Positions 34,059 to 41,860 of a stretch of 64,000 nucleotides of DNA are shown piece after piece (the stretch's first letter is position 1; every line of letters begins with the position of its first letter). The position numbers were made by a program, and so were the translations under genes. The notes under the pieces are model-generated. The model did no database searches, had not been told where the DNA came from, and saw nothing but the letters and a program-made list of their open reading frames with translations. This DNA comes from Streptomyces sp. V3I8 (GTDB lineage: Bacteria > Actinomycetota > Actinomycetes > Streptomycetales > Streptomycetaceae): contig NZ_JAUSZL010000003.1 of assembly GCF_030817535.1 (NCBI RefSeq), positions 62,001 to 126,000 on the forward strand, in the 5' to 3' direction.

Positions 34059-35180
34059 CTACTGTTCGGGGCGGCCCTCTGCGGTGAAGGGCCGGTTCGC
34101 GTCGAACAGCTCCTGCTTGATCTTTTTGCGCAGGGCGCCGAGGGTTTCGGGGGTGTTCTCGGAGCTGATGACGCCGGGCCGGTGTTCGTAGGGGGCCAGG
34201 CGCTGGAGGATGTAGGCGTGCTCGGCCGGATGCTGCAGCACGAGTGCGCTGGCCGCCTCGCGGCAGGCCTCTTCGTAGGCCACGACCGCCGGGTCTTCGT
34301 GGCGGCGTTTCTCGACGGATTCGGAGGCCCAGCGCCGCTGGTAGTCGCACTCGGTGCGCCGCTGGTGCACGGCGGCCAGGAACCGGCGGGCGTTGAAGAT
34401 GTCCCGGGCGTCGTCCTCCCGCATGGTGTGCACGTGGGAGGGCAGGGGGCCGAGGGTGAAGGGGCTGGTGGCCAGGGCCCGGGTCCAGGTCATCTCGGCC
34501 AGATGGTGGAGGGACTGGCGCCAGCGGCGCAGGAGAAGAGGGTGGCGCAGGGCCGGGTTGCGGTGGTCCTGGCGCTGGGCGTCCTGAGCGGCGGCCTGGC
34601 GCACCGCGTCATCGGAGGAGAGGAGCAGGCGGTCGACCTCCTGTGTGGCGGGGATGCTGAGCCAGCCCCGGGCGCATCCCTTCTCGATGGCGTCGAAGGC
34701 ATCGTCCGACGACGGGGGCAGAGCGGCCCGGGGGCCGGAGGTCAGCTCCAGGAAGTCGTCCTGGTGCGCCCGGACGAGAAGGCTGGCTGCGGTCCGGGCA
34801 CTGTCGTAGAAACCGTCTTCCTGGAGGGCGCGGCGGTGGGCGCGCTTGCGGTAGTCGACGGCCGTCTTGCGGGCGGCCGTGAGCTTGTTCCTGATGCGTG
34901 CCAGCCGGTCGGAGTTCGCCTGGGCGCGCTCGTCGCCGGTGTGCTCCATGATCTCCACCGCGACCTGCAGTTCTCCCTCCGCGTAGGTCAGGGCGTCGAG
35001 CCAGGCCAGATGCCATTCGCGCTTGCGCAGGAGGCGTTGGTTCGAGCTGGACGTGCGCAGGGTTGCGTCGGCGATGGCGGCTTTGACCAGGACGTCGAAG
35101 TCGCGGCGCATGAGAGAGGCGAGCAGCTCGGAGTCCATGGTGGCGACCTGGGCGACGCTGAGGGCGGCACTGGCGGGCAT
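34059..35180 (-). CDS. Large helical protein of unknown function, 373 aa
   Basis: Almost entirely helical, rich in Arg, Ala, Glu and Leu. Starts with MPASAALSVAQVATMDSELL and ends with a charged tail. It lies 30 bp upstream of the recombinase-like gene, probably one transcript. Its promoter is probably at the TTGTATAAAGTCA copy at 35232-35245. No family recognised. Confidence 0.65.
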   Translation of the reverse strand: MPASAALSVAQVATMDSELLASLMRRDFDVLVKAAIADATLRTSSSNQRLLRKREWHLAWLDALTYAEGELQVAVEIMEHTGDERAQANSDRLARIRNKLTAARKTAVDYRKRAHRRALQEDGFYDSARTAASLLVRAHQDDFLELTSGPRAALPPSSDDAFDAIEKGCARGWLSIPATQEVDRLLLSSDDAVRQAAAQDAQRQDHRNPALRHPLLLRRWRQSLHHLAEMTWTRALATSPFTLGPLPSHVHTMREDDARDIFNARRFLAAVHQRRTECDYQRRWASESVEKRRHEDPAVVAYEEACREAASALVLQHPAEHAYILQRLAPYEHRPGVISSENTPETLGALRKKIKQELFDANRPFTAEGRPEQ

Positions 35181-35231
35181 CTCGGCTCCTGAGAAGGGAT
35201 GCGGATGGGCGAGAGCAGCCTACCCACACCC

Positions 35232-35358
35232 TGACTTTATACAACCGCCCGCACCGCCACCAGGAAGCAAGGGGTGGCCGAGGTGAGAGGGACCGTGCGG
35301 GACGGCGCCGCGCCCGCGCGGGTAAGTGGGTGGTGGTCCAGGCTGTTGTATAAAGTCA
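35232..35358. promoter_or_regulatory. Divergent promoter region with inverted TTGTATAAAGTCA motifs
   Basis: GTTGTATAAAGTCA occurs at 35345-35358 on the plus strand and at 35232-35245 on the minus strand, 113 bp apart, each pointing outward. TATAAA in each copy can serve as a -10 box for the divergent genes at 35180 (minus) and 35501 (plus). No good -35 box is seen, so the conserved flanks may bind an activator or alternative sigma factor. The rest of the 320-bp gap (35181-35500) shows no gene. Confidence 0.55.
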
Positions 35359-35500
35359 ACGTAAGGGGGTACAGCCCGGAGCCCGGCGGGGCCGGAGAAG
35401 GAACTGCAGGAGGAACGTGGCGGGTGGCGGTGTGGCGGAGCCCTGATCCTGCCACGACCACCACGGCGTACGCCAGCCGCCCCGCCGCTACGCTGAGCCC

Positions 35501-35704
35501 ATGCCCGACCAGCTCCTCGCCTGCAGCGCCACCGGCTGTCAGACCACCGCTCCCCGCCCGGCCGACTGCCAGTGGGCCCCGCTCTGGGACGCGGGCTGGC
35601 GCTGGCGCAGCGACCCCGCAGAATGCCCTCTGCGCCTGGCTCCCCGAAGCACGCTCTACTCCTGCCCGGCCCACCCGCCCCGCCACTACGCTGGGCGCCC
35701 ATGA
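35501..35704 (+). CDS. Small Cys/Trp-rich protein, 67 aa
   Basis: Residues include CSATGCQTTAPRPADC and WAPLWDAGWRWRSD, a pattern seen in small Cys-containing phage proteins. Its stop overlaps the next ATG (ATGA). No strong ribosome-binding site, which lowers confidence. Confidence 0.5.
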   Translation: MPDQLLACSATGCQTTAPRPADCQWAPLWDAGWRWRSDPAECPLRLAPRSTLYSCPAHPPRHYAGRP

Positions 35705-36102
35705 GCGACTCCTCCCTCGGCGAGCTGGCCATCCGCTTCGCCAACCAGGACCAGCGCCACACCTACCTCGCGCTCGGGCGCCTGCTGACCCGGGCCGCCA
35801 GGGCCCAGCTGCCGACGCTGGCCTGGACCGTGCCGGTTCACAGCGGCACCATGCTCGTCGGCGAGGTCACCGGCGCCTGGCTCACCGACGCGGAGAAGCG
35901 GGAGATCTACGACCGGTGGCTCGCCTTCTTCCCCGACGTCAAGTGCAACGAGGAGCAGACGTACGGGCACAGCGTCGTGCGGAGCTTCGTCCCCCAGAAC
36001 GTCGACTGGCTGCGTCATCCCGGGGAGAAGGCCCCCAGCGATGCCCCCGACCTCGCCCACAGGTACCGGACCGACGTTCTGATCCGGCTGACCCTGGACT
36101 GA
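35701..36102 (+). CDS. Hypothetical protein, 133 aa
   Basis: Begins MSDSSLGELAIRFANQDQRH. Helix-rich, with a central TAWTVPVHSG-like beta stretch (read as LAWTVPVHSGTMLVGEV). Coupled to the preceding small gene. No family recognised. Confidence 0.6.
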   Translation: MSDSSLGELAIRFANQDQRHTYLALGRLLTRAARAQLPTLAWTVPVHSGTMLVGEVTGAWLTDAEKREIYDRWLAFFPDVKCNEEQTYGHSVVRSFVPQNVDWLRHPGEKAPSDAPDLAHRYRTDVLIRLTLD

Positions 36103-36245
36103 CGAAGGAGGGGCTGGAGTGGGCGAGTTGGGTGTGGCTGGTGGCTGAAAGTCCTCCTCCTGGCCAGGCGGGTCGGGAAGGGGCGGTAGCGTCCCTTCCG
36201 CTCACCCGCCACAACCGCCAACCCGCCTACAGAGAAGGGGACTTC

Positions 36246-36695
36246 ATGCCCTCAAAGTTCCAGCCCAGTCGATTCACGCCGCACCGCTTGTGTGTCTTCA
36301 CCCACGGCATGATCGCCGTCCTGTCAGTGGTGATCTTTCTTCGGACGATCAGCCAGAGCTGGGTCTTCTTCATCGTCGCCCTCGGCTGCGGAACGTTCTT
36401 CTCCGTTCTGTTCAGCCTGCTCTGGAAAGGGGAGGCCAGCGGCGCAGTCCACATGGAGACGCGGCCCGTTCTGGTCTGGGCCGCAGTAGCGGCGGACGTC
36501 ATCCTGCTCGGCGTGGTCTGCCAGCAGATCGGCGAATTCCTCCAGGAGCCGCTGACCTTCACCCAGGAGCCCCTGAGCAGCGGCCAGCTCATCTACTTCG
36601 CGGCGATGGGCAGCGCGGGCATCATCGTCTACGTCCTGCTGCACAGTCAGGCCGTACGGCGCGCCCCCGTGAAGGATGAGCCGGTCAAGGTCTGA
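36246..36695 (+). CDS. Membrane protein, 149 aa
   Basis: Four predicted transmembrane helices (about residues 18-35, 39-59, 74-92 and 113-133), short loops and a Lys-rich C-terminus. ATG preceded by GAAGGGGACTTC. An inverted repeat GGAAGGG/CCCTTCC (36176-36197) with a TAGCGT box lies ~50 bp upstream and may be its promoter region. Function unknown. Confidence 0.65.
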   Translation: MPSKFQPSRFTPHRLCVFTHGMIAVLSVVIFLRTISQSWVFFIVALGCGTFFSVLFSLLWKGEASGAVHMETRPVLVWAAVAADVILLGVVCQQIGEFLQEPLTFTQEPLSSGQLIYFAAMGSAGIIVYVLLHSQAVRRAPVKDEPVKV

Positions 36696-36702
36696 ACAGC
36701 GC

Positions 36703-36733
36703 GGGAGCCCCGGTTGGCGGACTCGGGGCTCCC
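36703..36733 (+). terminator. Terminator after membrane protein gene
   Basis: GGGAGCCCCG (36703-36712) and CGGGGCTCCC (36724-36733), perfect 10-bp stem. Confidence 0.75.
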
Positions 36734-36880
36734 TGTGCCCCGTCCGCTCAACCGTGGGGCGGGAGCGGACGAGGCGGGGGCCCCGAGCGGGGGGAGCCGG
36801 GGCCCCTGAAGATCGGCTGCTCACTTTGCGCCCCCTCACACCTGATTCACCCTTTCGGGTGAATCCTGGGGCAGCAGAAG

Positions 36881-36922
36881 ACCCCCGTCTGCATGTCACT
36901 GGGAGGACATGCAGACGGGGGT
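36881..36922. terminator. Long bidirectional terminator
   Basis: ACCCCCGTCTGCATGTC (36881-36897) pairs perfectly with GACATGCAGACGGGGGT (36906-36922), a 17-bp stem between convergent genes. A smaller hairpin GATTCACCC/GGGTGAATC (36844-36865) precedes it. The rest of 36734-36932 shows nothing else. Confidence 0.88.
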
Positions 36923-36932
36923 CCGTCGGGGG

Positions 36933-37196
36933 TCAGGCGCCTGTCGGATTGACTTTGCGTGCCTGCTCCAGGTTCCAGTCCTCGGCGTCGTGCTGCATGC
37001 GGATCTGCTCGCTGGCCCGCTCGGTCGCAGGACTCCAGGGGCGGGGAGGGATCTCGTACTGCTCGTCCCACCTGCAGCCGTTCAGGAGCATGTTCCTCTG
37101 CCTGCGCAGGTCGGCGTCGGTGAAAGCCCGCAGGGAACGGGCGGGGGGCTCGGGTTGCGGACGGCGGACGTAAGGGCGCTGCTGTTGAAGGGCCAT
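36933..37196 (-). CDS. Hypothetical basic protein, 87 aa
   Basis: Starts MALQQQRPYVRRPQPEPPAR, with CTGGAGCG upstream on the minus strand. A basic Pro-rich N-terminus is followed by an aromatic-rich helical part (CRWDEQYEIPPRPWSP). Small nucleic-acid-binding protein is possible but unproven. Confidence 0.55.
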   Translation of the reverse strand: MALQQQRPYVRRPQPEPPARSLRAFTDADLRRQRNMLLNGCRWDEQYEIPPRPWSPATERASEQIRMQHDAEDWNLEQARKVNPTGA

Positions 37197-37251
37197 CGCT
37201 CCAGTGTGGCCCTCCTTCCCTGTGTGCGTCCGGGGTTCGGCGAGAAGGGGT

Positions 37252-37395
37252 TCAGGAGGGGCCGTTGCACGCGGGGCAGTGGAGGTCTCCGATCCAGCCG
37301 GTGCCGCCACAGCTCTCGCAGTTCGGGTCGGTCTTCGCGGGGGTGCAGGTGTGCGGTACGGCCGGGAGAGGGGTGGTGGCCGGGGGTGTCTCCAT
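37252..37395 (-). CDS. Small DnaJ-type zinc-finger protein, 47 aa
   Basis: Contains NCESCGGTGWIGDLHCPACNG, the CxxCxGxG...CxxC pattern of the DnaJ cysteine-rich domain in minimal form. GGAGG lies eight bases before the ATG on the minus strand. Such mini zinc fingers are common in actinophages. Confidence 0.6.
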   Translation of the reverse strand: METPPATTPLPAVPHTCTPAKTDPNCESCGGTGWIGDLHCPACNGPS

Positions 37396-37552
37396 GGTTG
37401 TCCTCCAGGACGTGACGTTTAGAGTAGTTGTTCGACTACCCACAGTTCGAAGCTAATGACATTTTCCCAACTGTGCAAGTTCTCTTCCGCAGTTGGGGCT
37501 GCTGTCGGCCATGATGCGGGAGGGGGCAAGGGGTGGAGAGAGGATCCCGCCC

Positions 37553-37795
37553 ATGCCGAGAGCCAAGAAGCCCGCCATCACCGATTTTCGCACCCCTGTG
37601 TGGCCCGAGCGGGCCTGCCGCGACACGGTGTCCGGCGAGTTCGCCAACTACAGCTGCGACGTCGTCGAGAGCCACCTGGGCCCGCACGCCTCCCACTCGG
37701 TCCCCGAGTCGGTCCGCCAGCGCCTGCTGTGGGAGAACCGCAACCCGGACAAGCGCGAGCCCACCGCCGCCGCCGACCCCTTCATCAGCGCGTGA
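37553..37795 (+). CDS. Hypothetical protein, 80 aa
   Basis: ATG preceded by GAGAGGAT. Product MPRAKKPAITDFRTPVWPER... has two cysteines and a His-rich centre. The stop overlaps the next GTG. No family recognised. Confidence 0.6.
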   Translation: MPRAKKPAITDFRTPVWPERACRDTVSGEFANYSCDVVESHLGPHASHSVPESVRQRLLWENRNPDKREPTAAADPFISA

Positions 37796-37995
37796 GTGCC
37801 CGCCCGCCGGGCTCCTTCCCCGCGCCGCCCGCCACCAGCCCGGCCGCAGCCCTCCACGATCAGGCTGTCGGCGCCCTGCAGAAGCTGCACAACCACCTCG
37901 CCACCACCCGGCCCCGCACACTGGCCGAGGCCGCCGACGGCGAGAGCGCCGTCGAGGTCGCCATCCGGCTCCTGGGTCGACTTCCGGCCGAATAA
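37792..37995 (+). CDS. Hypothetical protein, 67 aa
   Basis: GTG overlaps the preceding stop. A Pro/Ala N-terminal tail and a helical core (LHDQAVGALQKLHNHLATT). No family recognised. Confidence 0.55.
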   Translation: MSARPPGSFPAPPATSPAAALHDQAVGALQKLHNHLATTRPRTLAEAADGESAVEVAIRLLGRLPAE

Positions 37996-38149
37996 TGACA
38001 GGTCGTCAATTGCGGGAAACTGTCACCTGTTTGGCCGCAGTCGTGCATACTGATCACACCTCGGCCCTTCCGGCCCTGGCCCGCCTGACCCCCCGAAGAC
38101 GTGGCAGGTGCGGTGTCGTCGTCTGGGCCGCCGCATCCGCCGCGCACGT

Positions 38150-38188
38150 GTGAGGCCCCCGAGACTTGTTACCCCCCGGGGGCCTCAC
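38150..38188. terminator. Terminator between convergent genes
   Basis: GTGAGGCCCCCG (38150-38161) pairs with CCGGGGGCCTCAC (38176-38188). It separates the plus gene ending at 37995 from the minus gene ending at 38204. The segment 37996-38149 contains a TGACAG/CTGTCA inverted repeat but no convincing gene. Confidence 0.8.
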
Positions 38189-38203
38189 GCACGTCCGGGC
38201 CCG

Positions 38204-38677
38204 CTACTCGCCGGACCCCTCGCGCCGCATGCTCTCCATCTCCTCGGCCAGCGCCTGGTACAGCGGCCCCATCACCGGCTGCACGGGCTGCCCGGTGCGC
38301 TCCTGCTCCCTCCACGCCCGCTCGTAGCAGGCCAGCTCCTCGCGCATCAGCAGCCGCCACGCCGCCAGCGCGACCCTCGCGAAGGCCCACCGCTTGACCC
38401 CGTGACGGGCCTGGAAGTACCCCAGATGCACGCCCAGAGGCCCCGGCACCCGGACAGTCTTCGGCGTCTCCGCCAGCGGAGGAGCGCCCACCGGCCGCAT
38501 CATGCCGTCCGGGGTGACCTGGAAGTTGATCTCCGCGAGAGGCTGCGCCGCCATCGCGCCGGGGTCCACCACAGCCGCAGGAGGCTCGGGGGCGGCCTTC
38601 AGCGCCAGCTGCTCCTGGCGCTCGCGCTCCTGGGCCTTCAGGCGCAACTTCTCCCGGCGTGCAGCACTCGCGGCCAT
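38204..38677 (-). CDS. Hypothetical helical protein, 157 aa
   Basis: A basic N-terminal helix (AARREKLRLKAQERERQEQL), a middle strand region and a helical C-terminus. Promoter candidate: TAGGAT -10 (minus strand, 38710-38715) with the GACGTCATGACGTC palindrome (38722-38735) over its -35 region, so transcription is probably controlled through that site. No family recognised. Confidence 0.6.
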   Translation of the reverse strand: MAASAARREKLRLKAQERERQEQLALKAAPEPPAAVVDPGAMAAQPLAEINFQVTPDGMMRPVGAPPLAETPKTVRVPGPLGVHLGYFQARHGVKRWAFARVALAAWRLLMREELACYERAWREQERTGQPVQPVMGPLYQALAEEMESMRREGSGE

Positions 38678-38721
38678 GGCGTTCTCCGTAGATCGTGGCG
38701 GAGCCCCATCCTATCTTCGGT

Positions 38722-38735
38722 GACGTCATGACGTC
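38722..38735. repeat. GACGTCATGACGTC palindrome, copy 3
   Basis: Exact 14-bp palindrome, 45 bp upstream of the minus-strand gene start at 38677, overlapping the likely -35 position of a TAGGAT-type promoter. Confidence 0.9.
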
Positions 38736-38758
38736 CCTGCACCCCCTGCCGCCGGGCA

Positions 38759-38796
38759 TGCAGAAGGCCCCTCCCGCGAGGAAGGGGCCTTCTGCA
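38759..38796 (+). terminator. Strong hairpin terminator
   Basis: TGCAGAAGGCCCCT (38759-38772) with AGGGGCCTTCTGCA (38783-38796), perfect 14-bp stem. It could end minus-strand transcription from the CRISPR-like element and insulate the 38677 promoter. Confidence 0.8.
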
Positions 38797-38867
38797 GTTC
38801 CGCATCGAGTCAGAGGCCCGTCCTACCGTCCCTGGCCGCGACGGACAAACCAAGGACGAACCCCGTT

Positions 38868-38945
38868 CAGCATCCCCGCAAGTGCGGGGACAACTCTGCC
38901 ATCAAACAGAGAAGTGGAACATCCCCGCAGATGCGGGGACAAGCA
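38868..38945 (-). CRISPR. Two-unit CRISPR-like repeat element (type I-E-like)
   Basis: Two hairpin repeats share CATCCCCGCA-nn-TGCGGGGACAA (38871-38893 and 38920-38942). Read on the minus strand, each has the core GTCCCCGC-nnnn-GCGGGGATG, matching the stem-loop plan of type I-E repeats; unit 2 extends to TTCC like actinobacterial I-E repeats. The spacer between 29-nt units is ~20 bp, not the usual 32, and no cas genes are present. It may be a phage mini-array or solitary-repeat RNA. A third, weak unit (CCTCCGC-GTC-GGCGG) is near 38964. The rest of 38797-39133 shows no gene; it could also hold the attachment site. Confidence 0.45.
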
Positions 38946-39133
38946 GGGCCATGATCCGGGACACCTCCGCGTCGGCGGAGAAGCCCTGCTGTGAAAAACA
39001 CTAGCAGCGCCTGCCGGGCCCCGTGCAGGCTTCAGCTGAGAAAGTCCGCCAGGTCGTACACCGGCGAGTCGTCCAGGTCATCTCCCTCGTCCGCTTCCGG
39101 GGTGGCCCAGCCGTGGACGAAGCAGATCCTCAC

Positions 39134-40162
39134 TCACAGCACTCCTCGCATCGCGTTGTCCTTCTTCGTCGGCCGGATATAGATCTGGGCCTGTGTGCCC
39201 TTCTCCGACCAGTCGCCCTGCTCGCAGATCTGACTGAACGCCGCGCCCGCTTCTGCGGCGGCCGTAGCACCCGAGGCCCTCGTCGAGTGCGCTCGGTATG
39301 TCGTGTTCGGCCTCGGTTCGAGCTTGGCCGCCTTCGCCGTCTGCTTCACCAGGTTGTTCAGGTGAGAGGCGTGCAGCCGGTAGGGAAGGATGCGGCCAGT
39401 GCGCGAAATCCGGCGGAACAGCGGACCGTCGTTGATGCCCTGCTTGCGCATCTCCTCCCTCCACGCCCGCAGCCATCCGACCGGGTCCGACAGCTCGTGC
39501 TCGCCGGGTGGGATCGTCACGGGGTGCCCGCGCGCGGCCTGGTCAGTCTTCGAGTACGTCTTGAACAGGCGGGCGTCGCCGTCGTCGGTGAAGGTCAGAT
39601 CCGGCAGGTCGAAGCGGACCAGGTTCGAACGCCGGACGAAGGAGGAGGTACCCGCCGTCAGCATGGCGCCGTCCCTCAACCGGGCCACGCGCCGCTCCTG
39701 CGGCAGGGTGGCCACCATCAGGCGCAGCTCCTCAGGCGTGAAGACCTCGGCCCGCACCTCGCGGTGTCCGGCGTCGGCCCGTTCCTTCTTGTACGCGCCA
39801 ACGATGCGCCAGGCGTCGCCGGTGTCCGGCATGAGCTTCTCGTGCACGTTGGCCTGGTCGTGGAAGAACACCACGGCGGCGATGCCCTGCTTGATCGCCG
39901 ACAGGCCGTTTCCAGCGTCACACCTGTCGGCTACCCAGTTCGTCAGAGCGTCCGTGGAGCACGGCAGAGACGGCTCGCCCTCACCCTGGCACCAGGCGAC
40001 GAACCGGGGCCACTCCCGCTTGTACGCGCGCAGCGTCTCGTCGGGCACCGAGCCCTGCAGGCGCCGCCGGGCCGACTCCGACAAGTTGGTCCGGCGCGGC
40101 CGAAGGGCACTTGGGATACCGTCAGCGGGCTGGTGTGCCGCCGGAGCCAGATCCGCCGTCAT
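39134..40162 (-). CDS. int: Tyrosine recombinase (integrase)
   Basis: 342 residues with the full catalytic set: Arg177/178 in SSFVRRSNLVRF, Lys in the beta-hairpin KTYSKTDQ, His292-x-x-Arg295 in RAHSTRAS, Trp318 in GDWSEKGT, and Tyr328 in AQIYIRP. The N-terminal ~110 residues form the core-binding domain. It could integrate the phage genome, or resolve dimers if the element is a plasmid. The non-coding region just downstream (38797-39133) is the first place to look for attP. Its start overlaps the small zinc protein gene. Confidence 0.88.
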   Translation of the reverse strand: MTADLAPAAHQPADGIPSALRPRRTNLSESARRRLQGSVPDETLRAYKREWPRFVAWCQGEGEPSLPCSTDALTNWVADRCDAGNGLSAIKQGIAAVVFFHDQANVHEKLMPDTGDAWRIVGAYKKERADAGHREVRAEVFTPEELRLMVATLPQERRVARLRDGAMLTAGTSSFVRRSNLVRFDLPDLTFTDDGDARLFKTYSKTDQAARGHPVTIPPGEHELSDPVGWLRAWREEMRKQGINDGPLFRRISRTGRILPYRLHASHLNNLVKQTAKAAKLEPRPNTTYRAHSTRASGATAAAEAGAAFSQICEQGDWSEKGTQAQIYIRPTKKDNAMRGVL

Positions 40163-40331
40163 GGCCCTCCTTGTCCACCTGGGTCATCGTGACCCCCTCG
40201 CCGAGGAAACCGTGCAGCGCCTCGGGGGCGCCCGGACGCGGCCGGGCGTCGAAGCACTCCCAGGAGCAGAAGTTCGTCGCGTTCCGTGGCTCGGCCCTGA
40301 ACGACTTGCGGCACTCCTCGCAGCGCGTCAC
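40122..40331 (-). CDS. Small zinc-finger protein, 69 aa
   Basis: MTRCEECRKSFRAEPRNATN then FCSWEC: a treble-clef-like CxxC...CxxxC arrangement. GTG start; the 3' end overlaps the integrase start by 41 bases, so the two are probably coupled. Possibly an excisionase-like partner, but that rests on location only. Confidence 0.55.
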   Translation of the reverse strand: MTRCEECRKSFRAEPRNATNFCSWECFDARPRPGAPEALHGFLGEGVTMTQVDKEGHDGGSGSGGTPAR

Positions 40332-40409
40332 GCCTTCAGCTCCTTGGGTTCGTGTCGATGGCGGGCTCGTCGCCGCACAGGCGCAGCTTGATGGTCACGT
40401 GCCCTCCGC

Positions 40410-41444
40410 TCAGGCAGGCGCGGGGGCGCTGGTGGAGGGGTCGGGCACTTCGAAGTCGGCTTCCTCGCCGCCGTCGTCCCGGCACCAGGGGCACCAGGGC
40501 TTGACCGGGCTGTGTACGCGTTCCAGAACAGACCAGATCAGCACGGACACCGCAGTAACGCACACCAGGATCTTCGCCGGGACCGTTCCGGCCAGCGCCA
40601 AGGAGATGCCCCAGCTCGCGAATGCGCCCCAGAGGAGCCAGTAGCGCAAGACGTGGAAGGTCCGCAGCCAGGGCATGCGGCGCTCGGCCGCCTCTTCGGG
40701 CCGGTCCGGCAGGTTCTTGACGCAGTGCAGGCACGGCCCGTCCGCGTGCCCTGCGATGTCGAAGACGGAAAACGCCAGGGCCATCAGGCACATTCCATAT
40801 GTGATCTGCAACAGAATGTCGGGGTGACTGCTCGCGAACAGTCCCAGTGCGCAGGTCGCCGGAGCGAGGACTGCGACCCACCAGACTCCGTAGTGAGCGT
40901 CTCGCATCTGCCGCAGCTGGGCTTTTTCCCTGGCGGGACTGCGTTTGCGTCCGGCCCGGCACCACTCCTTGTGGCATTCCTCGTGGTAGCGCCTGTGCGT
41001 TTCCAAGAGGATGACGTCCCGGGAGACCCTCAGAGCAACCACGCAATAGATCATCCCCGCGAGAGCCCGGGTCCACCATGGGCCCATGTACGGCTTAGGG
41101 AAGATGGCGTGCAGCATTACGAGAACGAGGGCTACCTTGACCAGCCGCTTCTTCCACTTGGTGTGGTGCGCAAGAGCCATTTTGGCCCGTGCGCTGGGAG
41201 TGGCCTCCCTGGGCGGCGGCTGGAGGCAGCGGGAGCAGGCCTTCCAGTCGTGCATGGCGGCCATACCCATGTAGAAGACGAACAGCAGCCAGAAGACCAC
41301 GGCGCCAAGGGAGAACGCGAGCCCCAGGTCATGAGAGGCGCTGAGCGCAGATGCCAGGACGGCGGTCGGCGCAAGAAATCTGCCGCTGAGGTGCCCGAGG
41401 GAACCCATCTCGGGCTTGTCGTCGTCGTGGTGATGGTCGGTCAC
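40410..41444 (-). CDS. Polytopic membrane protein with CxxC and CPWC motifs
   Basis: 344 residues, about eight transmembrane helices in two similar halves. Each half has a soluble loop with cysteine pairs: CSRCLQPP near 68, CHKEWCRAG near 158, PCLHCVKNL near 238, and a C-terminal KPWCPWCRDDG. The related 172-aa protein at 32035 has one such half, so this protein looks like a duplicated version. A His/Asp-rich N-terminus (TDHHHDDD) may bind metal. The GTG at 41444 overlaps the previous stop. Confidence 0.7.
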   Translation of the reverse strand: MTDHHHDDDKPEMGSLGHLSGRFLAPTAVLASALSASHDLGLAFSLGAVVFWLLFVFYMGMAAMHDWKACSRCLQPPPREATPSARAKMALAHHTKWKKRLVKVALVLVMLHAIFPKPYMGPWWTRALAGMIYCVVALRVSRDVILLETHRRYHEECHKEWCRAGRKRSPAREKAQLRQMRDAHYGVWWVAVLAPATCALGLFASSHPDILLQITYGMCLMALAFSVFDIAGHADGPCLHCVKNLPDRPEEAAERRMPWLRTFHVLRYWLLWGAFASWGISLALAGTVPAKILVCVTAVSVLIWSVLERVHSPVKPWCPWCRDDGGEEADFEVPDPSTSAPAPA

Positions 41445-41860
41445 TTCGAGGCTTCCTTCATCGGATCGGGGTACAGCTCTTCGATCTCGGTCATGCAGGG
41501 CCTGCACGTGCTGTGCCCGAACCCCCAGGCCGACACGGCGAGCTGGTCGCGGTCGGCCCAGGTGAAGCAGGAGCCGCACAGCTCCTGCCGGGCAGGGTCG
41601 GCGGGCGGCTGGCAGCGCAGGTACCAGCCCGTCAAGCGGTCCTTTCCGTGCTGGGTCTTGCTGGTCGCGTGCAGGTTGCGCAGGGCCACCCACCGGTGCC
41701 CGCCCATCCGCTGCCCGCCGGTCGGGTCCCAGACCTCGGCCTTGTCGCCGACCACGCGCTCGACGACGAACGGCTTGCTGCGCTGCCAGTTCAGCGTGCT
41801 GCACGGCACGTACGTCTGCCAGCGCTTCACCTCGAAGGGCGGCTGCGCGGCGGCGGTCAC
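41441..41860 (-). CDS. Zinc-ribbon protein, 139 aa
   Basis: Cysteines LRCQPP, LCGSCFTW and STCRPC in the second half suggest a zinc site; the first half has an SH3-like VVGDKAEVWDPTGG strand region. GTG at 41860 overlaps the previous stop. The upstream neighbour shares a VLVGDKVEGYV strand, so the pair may be distant relatives. Confidence 0.6.
   Translation of the reverse strand: MTAAAQPPFEVKRWQTYVPCSTLNWQRSKPFVVERVVGDKAEVWDPTGGQRMGGHRWVALRNLHATSKTQHGKDRLTGWYLRCQPPADPARQELCGSCFTWADRDQLAVSAWGFGHSTCRPCMTEIEELYPDPMKEASK

Noticed and set aside
37396..37460. Possible SOS/LexA box around the GTTCGACTACCCACAGTTCGAAG stretch
   Set aside because: The half-sites are direct, not inverted, and spacing does not match actinobacterial LexA boxes.
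38868..38983. A functional CRISPR array
   Set aside because: Only two good repeats, spacer ~20 bp, third unit strongly diverged, no cas genes nearby.
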